This document shows, in pieces, positions 24,638-34,867 of a stretch of 64,000 nucleotides of DNA; position 1 is the first letter of the stretch; the number at the start of each line of letters is the position of its first letter. The notes under the pieces are model-generated. The model worked only from the letters and a program-made list of their open reading frames with translations. It did no database searches and had not been told where the DNA came from. Both the position numbers and the translations under genes were made by a program. The stretch comes from Stigmatella ashevillena (GTDB taxonomy: Bacteria > Myxococcota > Myxococcia > Myxococcales > Myxococcaceae). The stretch is taken from assembly GCF_028368975.1 (NCBI RefSeq), contig NZ_JAQNDM010000002.1, positions 6,566,425 to 6,630,424 of the forward strand, in the 5' to 3' direction.

Positions 24638-27600
24638 TCAATGCCCCTGCTGCGTCGCGGGCATCGGGGCCAGCCGCGACGCCTCCCTTTCCTGCCCCTC
24701 ACTGCTGGCAGGCACCGCGCGCGTCCGGGCGATGAGGAGATAGATCGCCGGGACGAAGAAGAGGGTGAAGAAGGTGCCGATGGCCATGCCCGTCACCAGG
24801 ACGAGCCCGATGCTGTTGCGCGCCGCTGCGCCCGGCCCTTCCACCAAGACCAAGGGGAAGTGGCCCGCCACCGTCGCCACCGACGTCATCAGAATCGGAC
24901 GGAGCCGTCCAGAGGCGGCCTCCGTGATGGCCTCGAGCTTCGTCTTGCCCTCCTCTTGGAGACGGTTGGCGAAGTCGACGATGAGAATCCCGTTCTTCGC
25001 AATCAGTCCTACCAGCGTCACCAATCCCACCTGCGAGTAGATGTTGAGGGTGGTGGTGAAGCTGTCCGTGAAGAAGGTCATGGTCGGGTTCGGCATCTTC
25101 AAGAACGTGGTCAGCAGCGCGCCGAAGAGCGCCAGCGGCACCGACCCGGCAAGGATGATGAACGGATCCCGGAAGCTGTTGAACTGGGCCGCGAGCACCA
25201 GGAAGATGAGCACCACCGCGAGCAGGAACGCCGGGAGGAACTTGTTGCCCTCCACGCGCAGTTGCCGCGACTCGCCCGTGTAATCGATGTTGTAGCCCTT
25301 GGGCAGAATCTGAGCCGCTTCCGTCTCGAGGTAGGTGAGCGCCTCATCCAACGGACGGATGGCCACGCCGCTCAGCTTCACCGCGTTGAGCTGCTGGAAG
25401 CGGTTGAGCGACCGGGGGGCCACCGTGTCCCGGATGGACGCAATGGACGACAGCGCCACGAGCTGGCCGTTGGGACCGGTGACGTGGACATCCTTCAACT
25501 GCTCGGGATTGAGCCGTGAGACGCGGAGGATCTGGGGGATGACCTTGTAGCTGCGCCCAGAGATGTTGAACCGGTTGACGAAGTTGCCGCCCACCGCCGC
25601 GCTCAGGTCCTGTCCCACCGTACCGAGGCTCAGCCCCAGCTGCGCGACCTTCTCGCGATCGATCTCGACCTGCGACTGCGGTTGGTCGATCTTCACGTCG
25701 ATGAGCGGCGGGAAGGCGAACAGCCCGCTCTGGGCCGCCTTCTCCTGGAGCTGCTGCGCGAACCTCAGCAGCTCCTCCGCTTCCGCCGTGGAGGCGATGA
25801 CGAATTCCACCGGGAAGTTGCCGCCACCCGGCAGCGCGGAAGGCAGGATGGGGAAGGTTTGAATGCCTGGGATGGCGCCGACCCGCTGCTGCGTCTCGGC
25901 CAGCACTTCCGCCGCGGAGCGCTCGCGCTGCGCCCATGGCTTCAGTCCCAAGCCCCAGAACCCGAAGCCCGGGTTGGTGATTTGAAAGGTGAATGCCGAC
26001 TCCGGCATCTCCATCACCGTCCGGTGCACCTCTTGGACGGACGGGATGAGCTGGTCCAGCGTGGAGTTGGACGGGGTGTTGACGATGCCGAAGACGATGC
26101 CTTGGTCCTCCGTCGGGGCAAGCTCCTGTGGCGACTGGGAGAACATGAGGAGCGCGAGCACGCTCAGCACCGCCCACGCGGTGTAGACCACGCCCCGTGC
26201 GCTCAGCGCGCGGTCCAGCGAGCGAGCGTATGCGGCCCGCAGGCGCTCGAAGGCGCGGTTGATGATCCCCGACAGGCCCTTGTCCTCATGGCCCGCGCGC
26301 AGGAGGAAGGCGGACATCATCGGCGAGAGCGTCAGCGCCACCACCCCCGACAGGGTCACCGCTCCGGCCAGCGTGAGCGCGAACTCGCGGAACAACGAGC
26401 CGGTGAGTCCACCCTGGAAGGCGATGGGCGCGTAGACCGCGGCGAGCGTGATGGTCATCGCGACGATGGGGCCTGCCAGCTCGCGCGCGCCTTTGAGGGC
26501 GGCGTCCACCGGGCGCAGGCCCTCGCGCAGGTGACGCTCCACGTTCTCCACCACGACGATGGCGTCGTCCACCACCAGCCCTACCGAGAGCACGACCGCG
26601 AGCAGGGTGAGGAGGTTCACCGTGAAGCCGAAGACCTGCATCAGGAACACCGTGCCGATGAGCGACACCGGGATGGCCACCACCGGCACCAGAATCGAGC
26701 GCACGGAGCCAAGGAACAGGAAGATGACCACCACGACGATGATCAGGGTCTCGCCCAGCGTGTTGATCACCTCGTCGATGGCATTCTGGATGTACTCCGT
26801 GCCATCGAAGGAGATGGAGGCTTGGATTTGCTCCGGGATCTCCTTTTGCAGTGCGTCCATCTCCGCGCGGACGCGCTGGAGGACTTCCAGCGAGTTGGAG
26901 TGGGGCAGCACCCAGAGGCCGATGAACACCGCCTCCTTCCCTTCAGCCCGGACATCGCTGTCGTAATCCTCAGCCCCGAGTACCACGTCCGAGATGTCCG
27001 AGAGCCGGACCACCGCGCCGCCGTCCCGCCGCACGATGAGCTGCCGGAATTCCTCCACCGAGCGCAGGTCCGTGTTCGCCGTGAGGTTCACCTGGACGAG
27101 AGAGCCCTTCGTCTGCCCCACGGCGGCCAGGTAGTTGTTGGTGGCGAGCGCCTGCCGGACTTGCGCCGGGCTGATGTTGAGCGCGGCCATCCGGTCTGGC
27201 TTCAGCCACACCCGCATCGCGAACGTCCGCGCCCCGAGGATGTCCGCGCGCTGCACGCCCTCCAGGGAGGACAGCCGCGGCTGCACCACCCGCACGAGGT
27301 AGTCCGTGATTTCGTTCTGCCGCAGGAACTCGGAGGAGAAGCTCAGATAGGCCATGGCGGCCTGGCTGTCCGCGGACTCGATGCTGAGCACGGGGACCTG
27401 GGCTTCGGGGGGCAGGTCGCCGCGCACCTGATCGACCTTGGCGCTGATTTCGCTGAGCGCGCGGTTGGAGTCGTAGTTGAGCTTGAGCCGGGCGCGGATG
27501 ATGGACACGCCTTGCATGCTCTGGGACTCGACGTAGTCGATGCCGTCCGCGGAGGCGATGACCCGCTCCATGGGGGTGGTGATGAAGCCGCGGACCAGCT

Positions 27601-27769
27601 CCGCGCTGGCGCCGATGTACGCCGTCGTCACCGTGATGTCGGCGTTCTCGTTGCGCGGGTACTGCCGCACGTTGAGAGACTGGAGGGCCTGCAGGCCCGC
27701 GATGATGATGAGAAGGTTGACCACCAGCGCCACCACGGGGCGCCGGATGAAGAGGGCGGTGAAGTTCAT
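24638..27769 (-). CDS. RND efflux pump, inner-membrane permease 1
   Basis: 1043 residues, the normal length of HAE1 hydrophobe/amphiphile pumps (AcrB/MexB type). Opens MNFTALFIRRPVVALVVNLLII; the proton-relay pair lies in VGLVVDDAIVVVENVERHL in TM4, and SLTEAAxxRLRPILMTS-like and GALLTTFLKM segments mark the second half. It forms the trimeric proton-driven pump. It follows its adaptor by 19 bases. The outer-membrane channel (TolC) is not in the window. Confidence 0.95.
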   Translation of the reverse strand: MNFTALFIRRPVVALVVNLLIIIAGLQALQSLNVRQYPRNENADITVTTAYIGASAELVRGFITTPMERVIASADGIDYVESQSMQGVSIIRARLKLNYDSNRALSEISAKVDQVRGDLPPEAQVPVLSIESADSQAAMAYLSFSSEFLRQNEITDYLVRVVQPRLSSLEGVQRADILGARTFAMRVWLKPDRMAALNISPAQVRQALATNNYLAAVGQTKGSLVQVNLTANTDLRSVEEFRQLIVRRDGGAVVRLSDISDVVLGAEDYDSDVRAEGKEAVFIGLWVLPHSNSLEVLQRVRAEMDALQKEIPEQIQASISFDGTEYIQNAIDEVINTLGETLIIVVVVIFLFLGSVRSILVPVVAIPVSLIGTVFLMQVFGFTVNLLTLLAVVLSVGLVVDDAIVVVENVERHLREGLRPVDAALKGARELAGPIVAMTITLAAVYAPIAFQGGLTGSLFREFALTLAGAVTLSGVVALTLSPMMSAFLLRAGHEDKGLSGIINRAFERLRAAYARSLDRALSARGVVYTAWAVLSVLALLMFSQSPQELAPTEDQGIVFGIVNTPSNSTLDQLIPSVQEVHRTVMEMPESAFTFQITNPGFGFWGLGLKPWAQRERSAAEVLAETQQRVGAIPGIQTFPILPSALPGGGNFPVEFVIASTAEAEELLRFAQQLQEKAAQSGLFAFPPLIDVKIDQPQSQVEIDREKVAQLGLSLGTVGQDLSAAVGGNFVNRFNISGRSYKVIPQILRVSRLNPEQLKDVHVTGPNGQLVALSSIASIRDTVAPRSLNRFQQLNAVKLSGVAIRPLDEALTYLETEAAQILPKGYNIDYTGESRQLRVEGNKFLPAFLLAVVLIFLVLAAQFNSFRDPFIILAGSVPLALFGALLTTFLKMPNPTMTFFTDSFTTTLNIYSQVGLVTLVGLIAKNGILIVDFANRLQEEGKTKLEAITEAASGRLRPILMTSVATVAGHFPLVLVEGPGAAARNSIGLVLVTGMAIGTFFTLFFVPAIYLLIARTRAVPASSEGQEREASRLAPMPATQQGH

Positions 27770-27788
27770 GCGGTCGTCTTCCGATCCA

Positions 27789-28979
27789 CTACGGGGCGAC
27801 AGGCTGGGGCGAGGCCTCGGCCTGTGGCGCCAGCGCGTTGTTGACGACGACGGCCGCGCCGTTGCGCAGCTTGAAGACGCCGTTGCTGACCACGGTCTCC
27901 CCTGGCTTCAGGCCCGAGGCCACCGCGACGAAGTCCCCCCGCCGCTCACCCAGCCGTGCGAACCGCTGCTGCGCCACGAGGCTCGGATTGCCGGCGGCGT
28001 CCTTTTTCTCTTCGAGGACGAACACCGAGTCCCCATAGGGGGCGAAGAGCACGGCGGTGGTGGGGATGGCCACCACCTGGCTTGTGTCCTCGGAGAGCAC
28101 GTCGACGTTGGCGAACATGCCCGGCAGCAGACGCCCGTCCGTGTTGGGCACCGTGGCGCGCATGCGCACATTTCGCGAGGAGATCTCCACCTCGGGGTTG
28201 ATGGTCGTGAGTTCGCCCTCCCACGTGTTTCGGGGGAAGACGTCGACGTGGATGCGCACCTTCTGCCCGGGCTTCACCTCCGCCAGCGCCTGCTGCGGCA
28301 AGAGGAACTCCACGTGGATGGGGTCCATGGAGTGGAGGGAGGCGATGGGGCTTCCCGGGGAGATGACCTGGCCCAGCTCCACTTGCCGGATGCCGATGCG
28401 GCCATCGAATGGCGCGCGGATGACCTTCTTGGCGATGAGGGCGCGCAGGTTGGTCACGATGGCCTCGGCTTGGACCACCCGCGCCTGGGCGGACTCGAGG
28501 TCTGCCTGGGGTTTGGCACCTTGGGCGTGAAGCGTCTGGACGCGGGCACGGGTGAGCCGGGCGAGCTCAGCGTCCGCCTCGGCCCCCGTCAGCTGGGCCG
28601 CTTCGCTGGAGGTGTCGAGCTGCACGAGCACCTGCCCCTTCTTGACCCGTGCGCCGTTCTCGAAGCCGATGTCCCGGACGATGCCGGACAGCTCGGCACC
28701 CAGGGATACGCCGCGGACCGCGAGCACCGTGCCGACAGCTCTCCGGGACGCTTGCCACTCGATGGTCTCGGCCTTGGCCGAGGTGACGGATTCGGGGGGG
28801 GGGACAAAGGAAGCACCGGCTTGAATCATCGCGCCGATCTGCGCCGCCTTGATGCCCACGAGCACCGCGATGATACCCAGTAAAACCAGAATGCCGATGA
28901 CCCACCGTTTGCGGCTGCTGGTGGGACGCGTGGAGGGGGAGGGCAGTTCGTCAGAGGGGGTTGTGACAGATGCAGGCAT
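27789..28979 (-). CDS. RND membrane-fusion adaptor 1
   Basis: 396 residues with one N-terminal span (WVIGILVLLGIIAVLVGI). Lipoyl/barrel halves flank a short hairpin: LGAELSGIVRDIGFENGARVKKGQVLVQLD and VIRAPFDGRIGIRQVELGQVISPGSPI are hallmark HlyD/MexA sequences. It links pump 1 to an outer-membrane channel. First gene of pair 1. Confidence 0.93.
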   Translation of the reverse strand: MPASVTTPSDELPSPSTRPTSSRKRWVIGILVLLGIIAVLVGIKAAQIGAMIQAGASFVPPPESVTSAKAETIEWQASRRAVGTVLAVRGVSLGAELSGIVRDIGFENGARVKKGQVLVQLDTSSEAAQLTGAEADAELARLTRARVQTLHAQGAKPQADLESAQARVVQAEAIVTNLRALIAKKVIRAPFDGRIGIRQVELGQVISPGSPIASLHSMDPIHVEFLLPQQALAEVKPGQKVRIHVDVFPRNTWEGELTTINPEVEISSRNVRMRATVPNTDGRLLPGMFANVDVLSEDTSQVVAIPTTAVLFAPYGDSVFVLEEKKDAAGNPSLVAQQRFARLGERRGDFVAVASGLKPGETVVSNGVFKLRNGAAVVVNNALAPQAEASPQPVAP

Positions 28980-29111
28980 CGAGAGAGCTCGGCACGGGAG
29001 AATGGCGGACCGTCTATACGATTCGCTGGGTGCGTGCGCTCTTGAAAGTAATTCCTGGCTGTGACCCGCGATGCTCGCTCCGCCCGGCCGAGAGCACGGC
29101 CTTGTCCTACC

Positions 29112-32100
29112 TCAGCCCTGCCTGCCCTGGGGCACCGGGCGGGGGGCTCCGCCGCCCGGCTTGGGCCCTTTCTGCTCTTTCTTGAAGCGCCGCCGGAGCG
29201 CCGCCAGGAGTCTGCTGCGTGTGTTCGCGAGGATTTCGTACACGGTGGGAATCACCAGCAGCGTGAGGAGGGTCGAGGTGATGACCCCTCCAATGACCGC
29301 GCGGCCCAGGGGGGCACGGAAGTCAGCGCCCTCGCCACGCCCCAGCGCCACCGGAATCATGCCCGCGATGAGCGCGAACGTCGTCATGATGATGGGCCGC
29401 AAGCGGATGCGGCCTGCTTCGATGAGCGCCTCCCGCAAGGGCATTCCCTGCGCGTGCGACCACTTGGCGAAATCAATGAGCAGGATGGCATTCTTCGCGA
29501 CGATGCCCATCAGCAGGATGACGCCGATGAGGCTCATGATGTTCAGCGTGTCGCCGGTAATCAGCAGCGCCAGCACCACGCCGATGAGCGACAGTGGCAG
29601 CGAGATGAGGATGGCCAGGGGATCCAGGAACGAGCCGAATTGCACCACCAGGATGAGGTACATCAGCAGCACTGCGACGATCAGCGCCGTCAGCACCCGG
29701 CCAAACACCTCCGCCGTGTCCGCCGCCTCGCCACCCTCCGAGAGCACGTAGCCCTCGGGCAGCCGCACCCCCTCGAGCCGCTTCTGCGCATCGGTCAGCA
29801 CCTCTGACAGTGAACGCCCCTGCACATTGGCCTGGATGTTGATGACCTTCTCACGGTTGAGGTGGTTGATCTGTGCGGGCCCTGGCATGACCTGGATGTC
29901 GGCGATCTGCCCCAGCGGCACGACCACCGGCGGCCCCCCCGGAGCCCCTGGGAGCACCAGCGGGAGCTGCGCCAGGTCATTCGGGCTCGTCCGCGCCTCT
30001 GGCACCAGCCGGACCATGACATCACGTGTTTCGCCCGTGGGGTCCACCCAGTCTCCCGCGTCGAGCCCCGCGAAAGCGGGCCGCAGCGACTGCGCCACCT
30101 GACCCACTGTTACCCCCAACTGCCCAGCCAGCCCGCGCCGCAATTCCACGACCAGTTCCGGTTTCTGGCCGCGCGTGGACAACCCCACGTCCACCGCACC
30201 GGGCACCTGCGCCACCTCGCCCGCCATCTGATCGGCCAGCTGACTCAGCACCCGCGCGTCTGGCCCGCGCAGCTCGAGCTGGATGGACTTGAATGCCCCG
30301 CCAAACCCGCTGGTGAAGACGGACACCTTGGCTCCCCCCACCCGGCCCATCTCCCGGCGCAATGTGTGGCCCAGCGCGTCCTGGCTCACCTCGCGCGTGG
30401 CTTTGGGCTTGAGCCGCACGTACACCAGCGCCTGGTCCACGCCCGGCGAGCGCAGCGGCAAGGGCGTGCCAAGGGTGGCGTACGTGTAGTCCACCTCCGG
30501 GTGCGCATGCGCGAGGCGCGACACCTCTTCCACCTTGCGCCGCGTGTATTCCAGATTGGAGCCAGAAGGCGTCTCCACCAGGATTTCCAGCTCGCTGTTG
30601 TCGCTCACCGGCACGAAGCCCGCGCCGCCAAACGCCCCTTGCAGCGTCAGCGCGCCCACCAGTGAACCCACCGCCAGAAGCACCATGGCCAGCCGGTGGT
30701 CCAATGCCCAACCGATGACGCGCTTGTAGCGGTCCGCTTGCCGGTCGAACCAGTGATTGAAGCGAGAGAGTGCCCGCGAGATGGGCCCCTTGCGGGCCCC
30801 CTTCTCCACCTGCGGGTCCGCCCAGTACGCCGAGAGCATCGGGTCCAGCGAGAAACTCACGAAGAGCGACACCAGCACCGCGCACGCCATGGAGAGGGCG
30901 AACGGCTTGAACCACTGTCCCGCCACCCCATACATGAAGGCGATCGGGACGAACACCGCCACGATGGAGAAGGTGGTGGCCGCCACCGCCAGGCCAATCT
31001 CACTCGTGCCCTGGCGAGAGGCCGTGTAGTGGTCCTTTCCCAGCTCGATGTGGCGCACGATGTTTTCGCGCACCACGATGGCGTCATCGATGAGAATGCC
31101 GATGGCCAGCGACAGGCCCAGCAGGGACATGGTGTTGAGCGTGAACCCGAACGCCCACACGCTGATGAACGAGGCCAGGACGCTCACCGGCAGCGCCAGG
31201 CCTGTAATCACCGTGGAGCGCCACGAGTTGAGGAAGAGGAACACCACCAGCACCGTGAGGAAGGCGCCCTCGACGAGCGCCTCTTGCACGTTGGTGACCG
31301 CGGCGCCCACCCGGACGCCTGCGTCCCGGACGATCTCCAACCGCGCCCCCTGAGGCAGGTGGGGCTCGAGCGCCTTCACGCGCTCGCGCAGGGTGTCCGC
31401 CACATCCGTGGTGCTGTACCCCTTGGCCTTCAGCACGTCGATGCCCACCGCCTGCTGGCCGTTGAAGAGCGACAGCGTGCGCGGCTCTTCCGTGCCATCC
31501 CGCACCTGAGCCACCTGGCCCAGCCGGATGGCTTGGCCTCCTCGCTCGGCGATGACGAGCTGCATGAATTCTTCGGGCGTCTCCAAGCGGCCCTTGAGGC
31601 GGATGGTCTGCTCCTTCAGCGCCGCGTTGATGCGGCCCACCGGTGCGGCGAGGTTTTGGAACTGGAGCGCCTGCACCACCTCGCCCACGCTCACCCCCGC
31701 GGCCTGGAGTGCCGTCGGCCGCAGCTCCACCGTGAGTTCCCGTTCCACCCCGCCCACCACCGTCACCTGCGCCACGCCGGGCACCGAGCGCAATTCGCGC
31801 ACCACCGTTGGATCCGCGATTCGCGTGAGCGCCGAGGCAGGCAAGGTGTCTGACGTGAGCGTCAGCGAGACGATGGGCATGTCCGCCGGATCGAATCGCG
31901 TGAGGATGGGCTCCTCCATCTCCTGCGGCAGGTCCGCGCGCTTGCTGGAGATGGCGTCGCGCAGATCCTGTGAGGCCTCTTGAATGTCCTTTTCGAAATC
32001 GAAGAAGACAATGAATTGAGCCAGGCCATCCGTGGCGCTGGACGTCGTTCGGCTCCCATCCAACCCGCTGATGCTGAAGATGGCATCCTCGATGGGCTCG

Positions 32101-32291
32101 ACGATTTCACGCTCCACCACATCGGGCGAGGCCCCTGGGTAGACGATGGTGACGGCGATGACGGGCTGTTGGACGTCAGGAAACTCGTCCGTCTCCAGGT
32201 TGGCCAGGGCCACGAGGCCAAAGACCACCAACGCCACCATGGCGGTGATGGTGATGATGGGCCGCTTGATGGCGAAATCGGAAATGAACAC
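29112..32291 (-). CDS. RND efflux pump, inner-membrane permease 2
   Basis: 1059 residues. MFISDFAIKRPIITITAMVALVVFG opens TM1; the proton-relay Asp pair is in GILIDDAIVVRENIVRHIE. FVPVSDNSELEILVETPSGS and the long C-terminal half match AcrB-type pumps, closer in style to the MdtBC/CzcA-divergent HAE1 branch than pump 1. It is 39 bases after its adaptor. Expected to export hydrophobic compounds; the actual substrate cannot be read. Confidence 0.95.
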   Translation of the reverse strand: MFISDFAIKRPIITITAMVALVVFGLVALANLETDEFPDVQQPVIAVTIVYPGASPDVVEREIVEPIEDAIFSISGLDGSRTTSSATDGLAQFIVFFDFEKDIQEASQDLRDAISSKRADLPQEMEEPILTRFDPADMPIVSLTLTSDTLPASALTRIADPTVVRELRSVPGVAQVTVVGGVERELTVELRPTALQAAGVSVGEVVQALQFQNLAAPVGRINAALKEQTIRLKGRLETPEEFMQLVIAERGGQAIRLGQVAQVRDGTEEPRTLSLFNGQQAVGIDVLKAKGYSTTDVADTLRERVKALEPHLPQGARLEIVRDAGVRVGAAVTNVQEALVEGAFLTVLVVFLFLNSWRSTVITGLALPVSVLASFISVWAFGFTLNTMSLLGLSLAIGILIDDAIVVRENIVRHIELGKDHYTASRQGTSEIGLAVAATTFSIVAVFVPIAFMYGVAGQWFKPFALSMACAVLVSLFVSFSLDPMLSAYWADPQVEKGARKGPISRALSRFNHWFDRQADRYKRVIGWALDHRLAMVLLAVGSLVGALTLQGAFGGAGFVPVSDNSELEILVETPSGSNLEYTRRKVEEVSRLAHAHPEVDYTYATLGTPLPLRSPGVDQALVYVRLKPKATREVSQDALGHTLRREMGRVGGAKVSVFTSGFGGAFKSIQLELRGPDARVLSQLADQMAGEVAQVPGAVDVGLSTRGQKPELVVELRRGLAGQLGVTVGQVAQSLRPAFAGLDAGDWVDPTGETRDVMVRLVPEARTSPNDLAQLPLVLPGAPGGPPVVVPLGQIADIQVMPGPAQINHLNREKVINIQANVQGRSLSEVLTDAQKRLEGVRLPEGYVLSEGGEAADTAEVFGRVLTALIVAVLLMYLILVVQFGSFLDPLAILISLPLSLIGVVLALLITGDTLNIMSLIGVILLMGIVAKNAILLIDFAKWSHAQGMPLREALIEAGRIRLRPIIMTTFALIAGMIPVALGRGEGADFRAPLGRAVIGGVITSTLLTLLVIPTVYEILANTRSRLLAALRRRFKKEQKGPKPGGGAPRPVPQGRQG

Positions 32292-32330
32292 GGCAAGCTC
32301 CTGGGAAAGGACGTGGTCGGCGCGGCCGTC

Positions 32331-33518
32331 TCAGCGCGGCGGGGGAGGCAGCGAGCCCTGTGCTGGCTCTTCGTGTCGCGCAGGGGCTGCCGACAGCTCG
32401 ACAGAGGTGCCGGTGGCCAGATCGCGCGCCGAGCCCATCACCACGGTGTCTCCTTCCTGAAGGCCGGAGCGCACCTCCACCCATTGTGCCACGTCGTCGC
32501 TCAGGCCCAGTTCTACCGGCACCTGCTCGACCTTGCCGTTCATCAACCGGAGCACCGAGGGCTGGGTGCCGCTCAGGTTCACCGCGTCCACGGGCACTGC
32601 GAGCGCCCGTCGCGTCTCGGACGCCACACGCCCCTGGGCGAACAATCCCCCGAGCAATGTCTGCCCTTCGTTGGGGATGGCCACGGAGATGCGCACCTGT
32701 CCGGTCGCGGGGTCCACCACGGGATTGATGTATTCAATCGTCCCCGTGAAGTTTCGGTCGCCATGGCCGGAGATGCGGAAGTCCACGTGGGCTCCTGTCT
32801 GGAGGTGGCTGGCGAATTCAGCCGGGACAGCCGCCACCAACCGCAGGTTCGTGGGGTCCACCACGGTGAGCAGCGGCGAGCCCAGCGTGACAGTGTCTCC
32901 AGCGTTCACCTGCTGCTCACTCACCACGCCAGCGAAGGGCGCGGTGACAAGCGTGTGGCCCAGTTGCTCCTGCGCCAGGGAGTACCGTGCCCGGGCCTCG
33001 GAGAGCTGGGCCTGGGCATTCTCCCGCTGGAGCTGGGCGCGCTCGTGGTCTCGCGGGGTGATGATCTCAGCCCGGGCCAGCTTCGCGTTGCGCTCTTCCT
33101 CGCTCTGGGCCACCTCCAGCGAACTCTCCGCGACTCGCACTGCCAGGCGCGCAGCGATTTGTTGTTCCTTGAGTCCCGCATCATTGATGCGCGCCAGCAA
33201 CTCTCCGCGCTTCACGGGTTGGCCCTGCTCCACCTTCACGTCCAGCACCACCCCACCCACTTCCGCACGGAGGGCAGCCGTGTGCCGCGCCTGGAGTGCT
33301 CCGGAGATGACCGGGCCGCTCGCCAGCTTGCGTGTCTCCGCATGCATCACGTTCTCGGGCCCGAGCACCACGGGCGCTTCGGCCTCTGGCGCCGGGGCGG
33401 CCTTGTCCTCCGGTCCGTTGCAGCTCAGCAGACAGGGGAGCCCCAGCACGCCCACCAAGGCGATCTTCCGCCACCGAGGCCTGAGAGCGGGCAGACACCA
33501 TCCCAGCACCTGTCGCAT
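32331..33518 (-). CDS. RND membrane-fusion adaptor 2, lipoprotein
   Basis: 395 residues from ATG 33518, which has an AGGAAG ribosome site; the preceding in-frame ATG at 33599 is less likely. Signal with lipobox LLSC anchors it to the outer leaflet of the inner membrane. Adaptor motifs: LRAEVGGVVLDVKVEQGQPVKRGELLARI and VTAPFAGVVSEQQVNAGDTVTLGSPL. A 60-residue coiled hairpin separates the lipoyl halves. First gene of pair 2. Confidence 0.93.
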   Translation of the reverse strand: MRQVLGWCLPALRPRWRKIALVGVLGLPCLLSCNGPEDKAAPAPEAEAPVVLGPENVMHAETRKLASGPVISGALQARHTAALRAEVGGVVLDVKVEQGQPVKRGELLARINDAGLKEQQIAARLAVRVAESSLEVAQSEEERNAKLARAEIITPRDHERAQLQRENAQAQLSEARARYSLAQEQLGHTLVTAPFAGVVSEQQVNAGDTVTLGSPLLTVVDPTNLRLVAAVPAEFASHLQTGAHVDFRISGHGDRNFTGTIEYINPVVDPATGQVRISVAIPNEGQTLLGGLFAQGRVASETRRALAVPVDAVNLSGTQPSVLRLMNGKVEQVPVELGLSDDVAQWVEVRSGLQEGDTVVMGSARDLATGTSVELSAAPARHEEPAQGSLPPPPR

Positions 33519-33900
33519 GGCTTCCTGCCTCCCCGGGTCCTGGGCCGCGTCTCCAGAGAGAGAGGGCCCTGGCCAGCACGGTGAGCATGAGCACCGCAAG
33601 ACGAGACGGCAGCCGCCACGGCCCCTTCTGGAGGCTCTGCGCCGCTGCGGTCAGGCTGAAGGCGGCTCTTGCCGCTGTTCGAGCGCCCCTGTGAGTGCCC
33701 CTTGACGGAGCCCAAGGGCACGGCCGACGAGACGCCACTGTCCTGAACCGAATCGAGACGCTCCCTCGCGGAGCATGGACTTCCTCGAAAGAAACAACGC
33801 AAGACTCTTCGCGTGAGGCTGGCTCATCTCGAGACGAAGAGAACTGTTCAGGATCAGCAGGACCCCTTTCTTTTTCTCAGGTCGTCATAAAGCTTCCTGC
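33519..33900. other. Gene-free spacer upstream of RND pair 2
   Basis: About 380 bases with no convincing gene on either strand. The right half is less GC-rich (TTTCTTTTTCTCAGG) and may hold the divergent promoters of the RND adaptor and the small plus-strand gene at 33901. Confidence 0.5.
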
Positions 33901-34188
33901 ATGCCTACGACGAAAGCGCATGATGATGCGGGAGCGCAAACTTTCACTCACCCTGAAGGCCTGGAATTGCGTGTTCGCGATCTGACGAAGTTGAGCCCCT
34001 CCCAGGCGGACCGTCTCCGGAAGGAGGCGAGTCACTTGCTCACTCAGGCCCAGCAGGAATTTCACGATGCCCTCTTCGGCCGGAATGGCTCCGAAGAGAG
34101 CTTCGAACGTTACGCGAGCGCGCGATCTGAATTGGACTCGGCGGAGGACTGGGCGTTGCGAGTGGCCAAGGCCTTGCACCGCGTTTGA
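33901..34188 (+). CDS. Small hypothetical protein, 95 aa
   Basis: Acidic, mostly helical 95-residue protein (LTKLSPSQADRLRKEASHLLTQAQQEFHDALF). No signal peptide, cysteine pair or known motif. The start has no strong ribosome site. Codon positions look coding, but the function is unknown. Confidence 0.55.
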   Translation: MPTTKAHDDAGAQTFTHPEGLELRVRDLTKLSPSQADRLRKEASHLLTQAQQEFHDALFGRNGSEESFERYASARSELDSAEDWALRVAKALHRV

Positions 34189-34207
34189 AGTGATCAGTGG
34201 CGTGGTG

Positions 34208-34765
34208 CTATGGGCAGTACTCCATATGCGAGCGGCAGACCCCGTCGCCGCAGAAGCACGATCTGCCGCCAGGACAGGAGTTACAGGGATCGTCCTCGGG
34301 AGGGGGAGGGCACGACCAATACACGTACTGGCCGACCGTCCGGCTGGGGGTAGACCCGCAGGTGGTCCGGTTGCCATTGCTGTCGATGACCATGGGCCAC
34401 GCATTCACCTGGAAGTAATGCGTGCCGCAGGCGATCCCCGCGGTGCTGAAATACCAACTGCCGGCGTTTCCGGGGCGCTCATCGATGGCGTACCGGACGC
34501 CATCGACGTAGTAGTCCAATCGCACCGCGTTGGAGAACTGGGACACGGCCCAGGAGCCCAGCCCCGAGACCTCATTCTCGTACATGGTGGCACCCGAGAG
34601 GGTCAGACTGCTGACGCTCAGGCCCGCGCACAGGGACGATTCCTGGGTGCCCAGGGTCTCTTCGGCCAAAGCCGAGTCTGCTTCGAGGCGGGTCCCACCA
34701 CAGGCCACGAGCAGCAAGCCGGACAGCAGCGCACACAGAGAGGGAGGGAGTGTCTGTCGAAGCAT
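34208..34765 (-). CDS. Cysteine-containing lipoprotein, 185 aa
   Basis: Lipobox LLLVAC after MLRQTLPPSLCALLSG. The mature part has a beta-sandwich feel (LTLSGATMYENEV, VRLDYYVDGVRYAID, HYFQVNAWPM) and a cysteine-rich tail (CNSCPGGRSCFCGDGVCRSHMEYC). No enzymatic motif. Likely a surface-exposed lipoprotein of the kind common in myxobacteria. Confidence 0.7.
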   Translation of the reverse strand: MLRQTLPPSLCALLSGLLLVACGGTRLEADSALAEETLGTQESSLCAGLSVSSLTLSGATMYENEVSGLGSWAVSQFSNAVRLDYYVDGVRYAIDERPGNAGSWYFSTAGIACGTHYFQVNAWPMVIDSNGNRTTCGSTPSRTVGQYVYWSCPPPPEDDPCNSCPGGRSCFCGDGVCRSHMEYCP

Positions 34766-34867
34766 TCCAGGTCCTTTGGGAGTTAACTGGAGTACAATTA
34801 TGACAGATTTTTCCGTTATTTCAACAGTGGTGCGCCTTGAAAACGGACTCCGCGTGAAAAGACACGG

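Noticed and set aside
25682-27844. 720-codon open frame on the plus strand opposite RND pump 1
   Set aside because: Antisense shadow of the pump; the amino acid mix is dominated by His, Arg, Glu and has no hydrophobic core.
33181-33802. Minus-strand open frames around the RND adaptor 2 start and spacer
   Set aside because: Arg/Gly-rich shadow translations, without ribosome site or motif.
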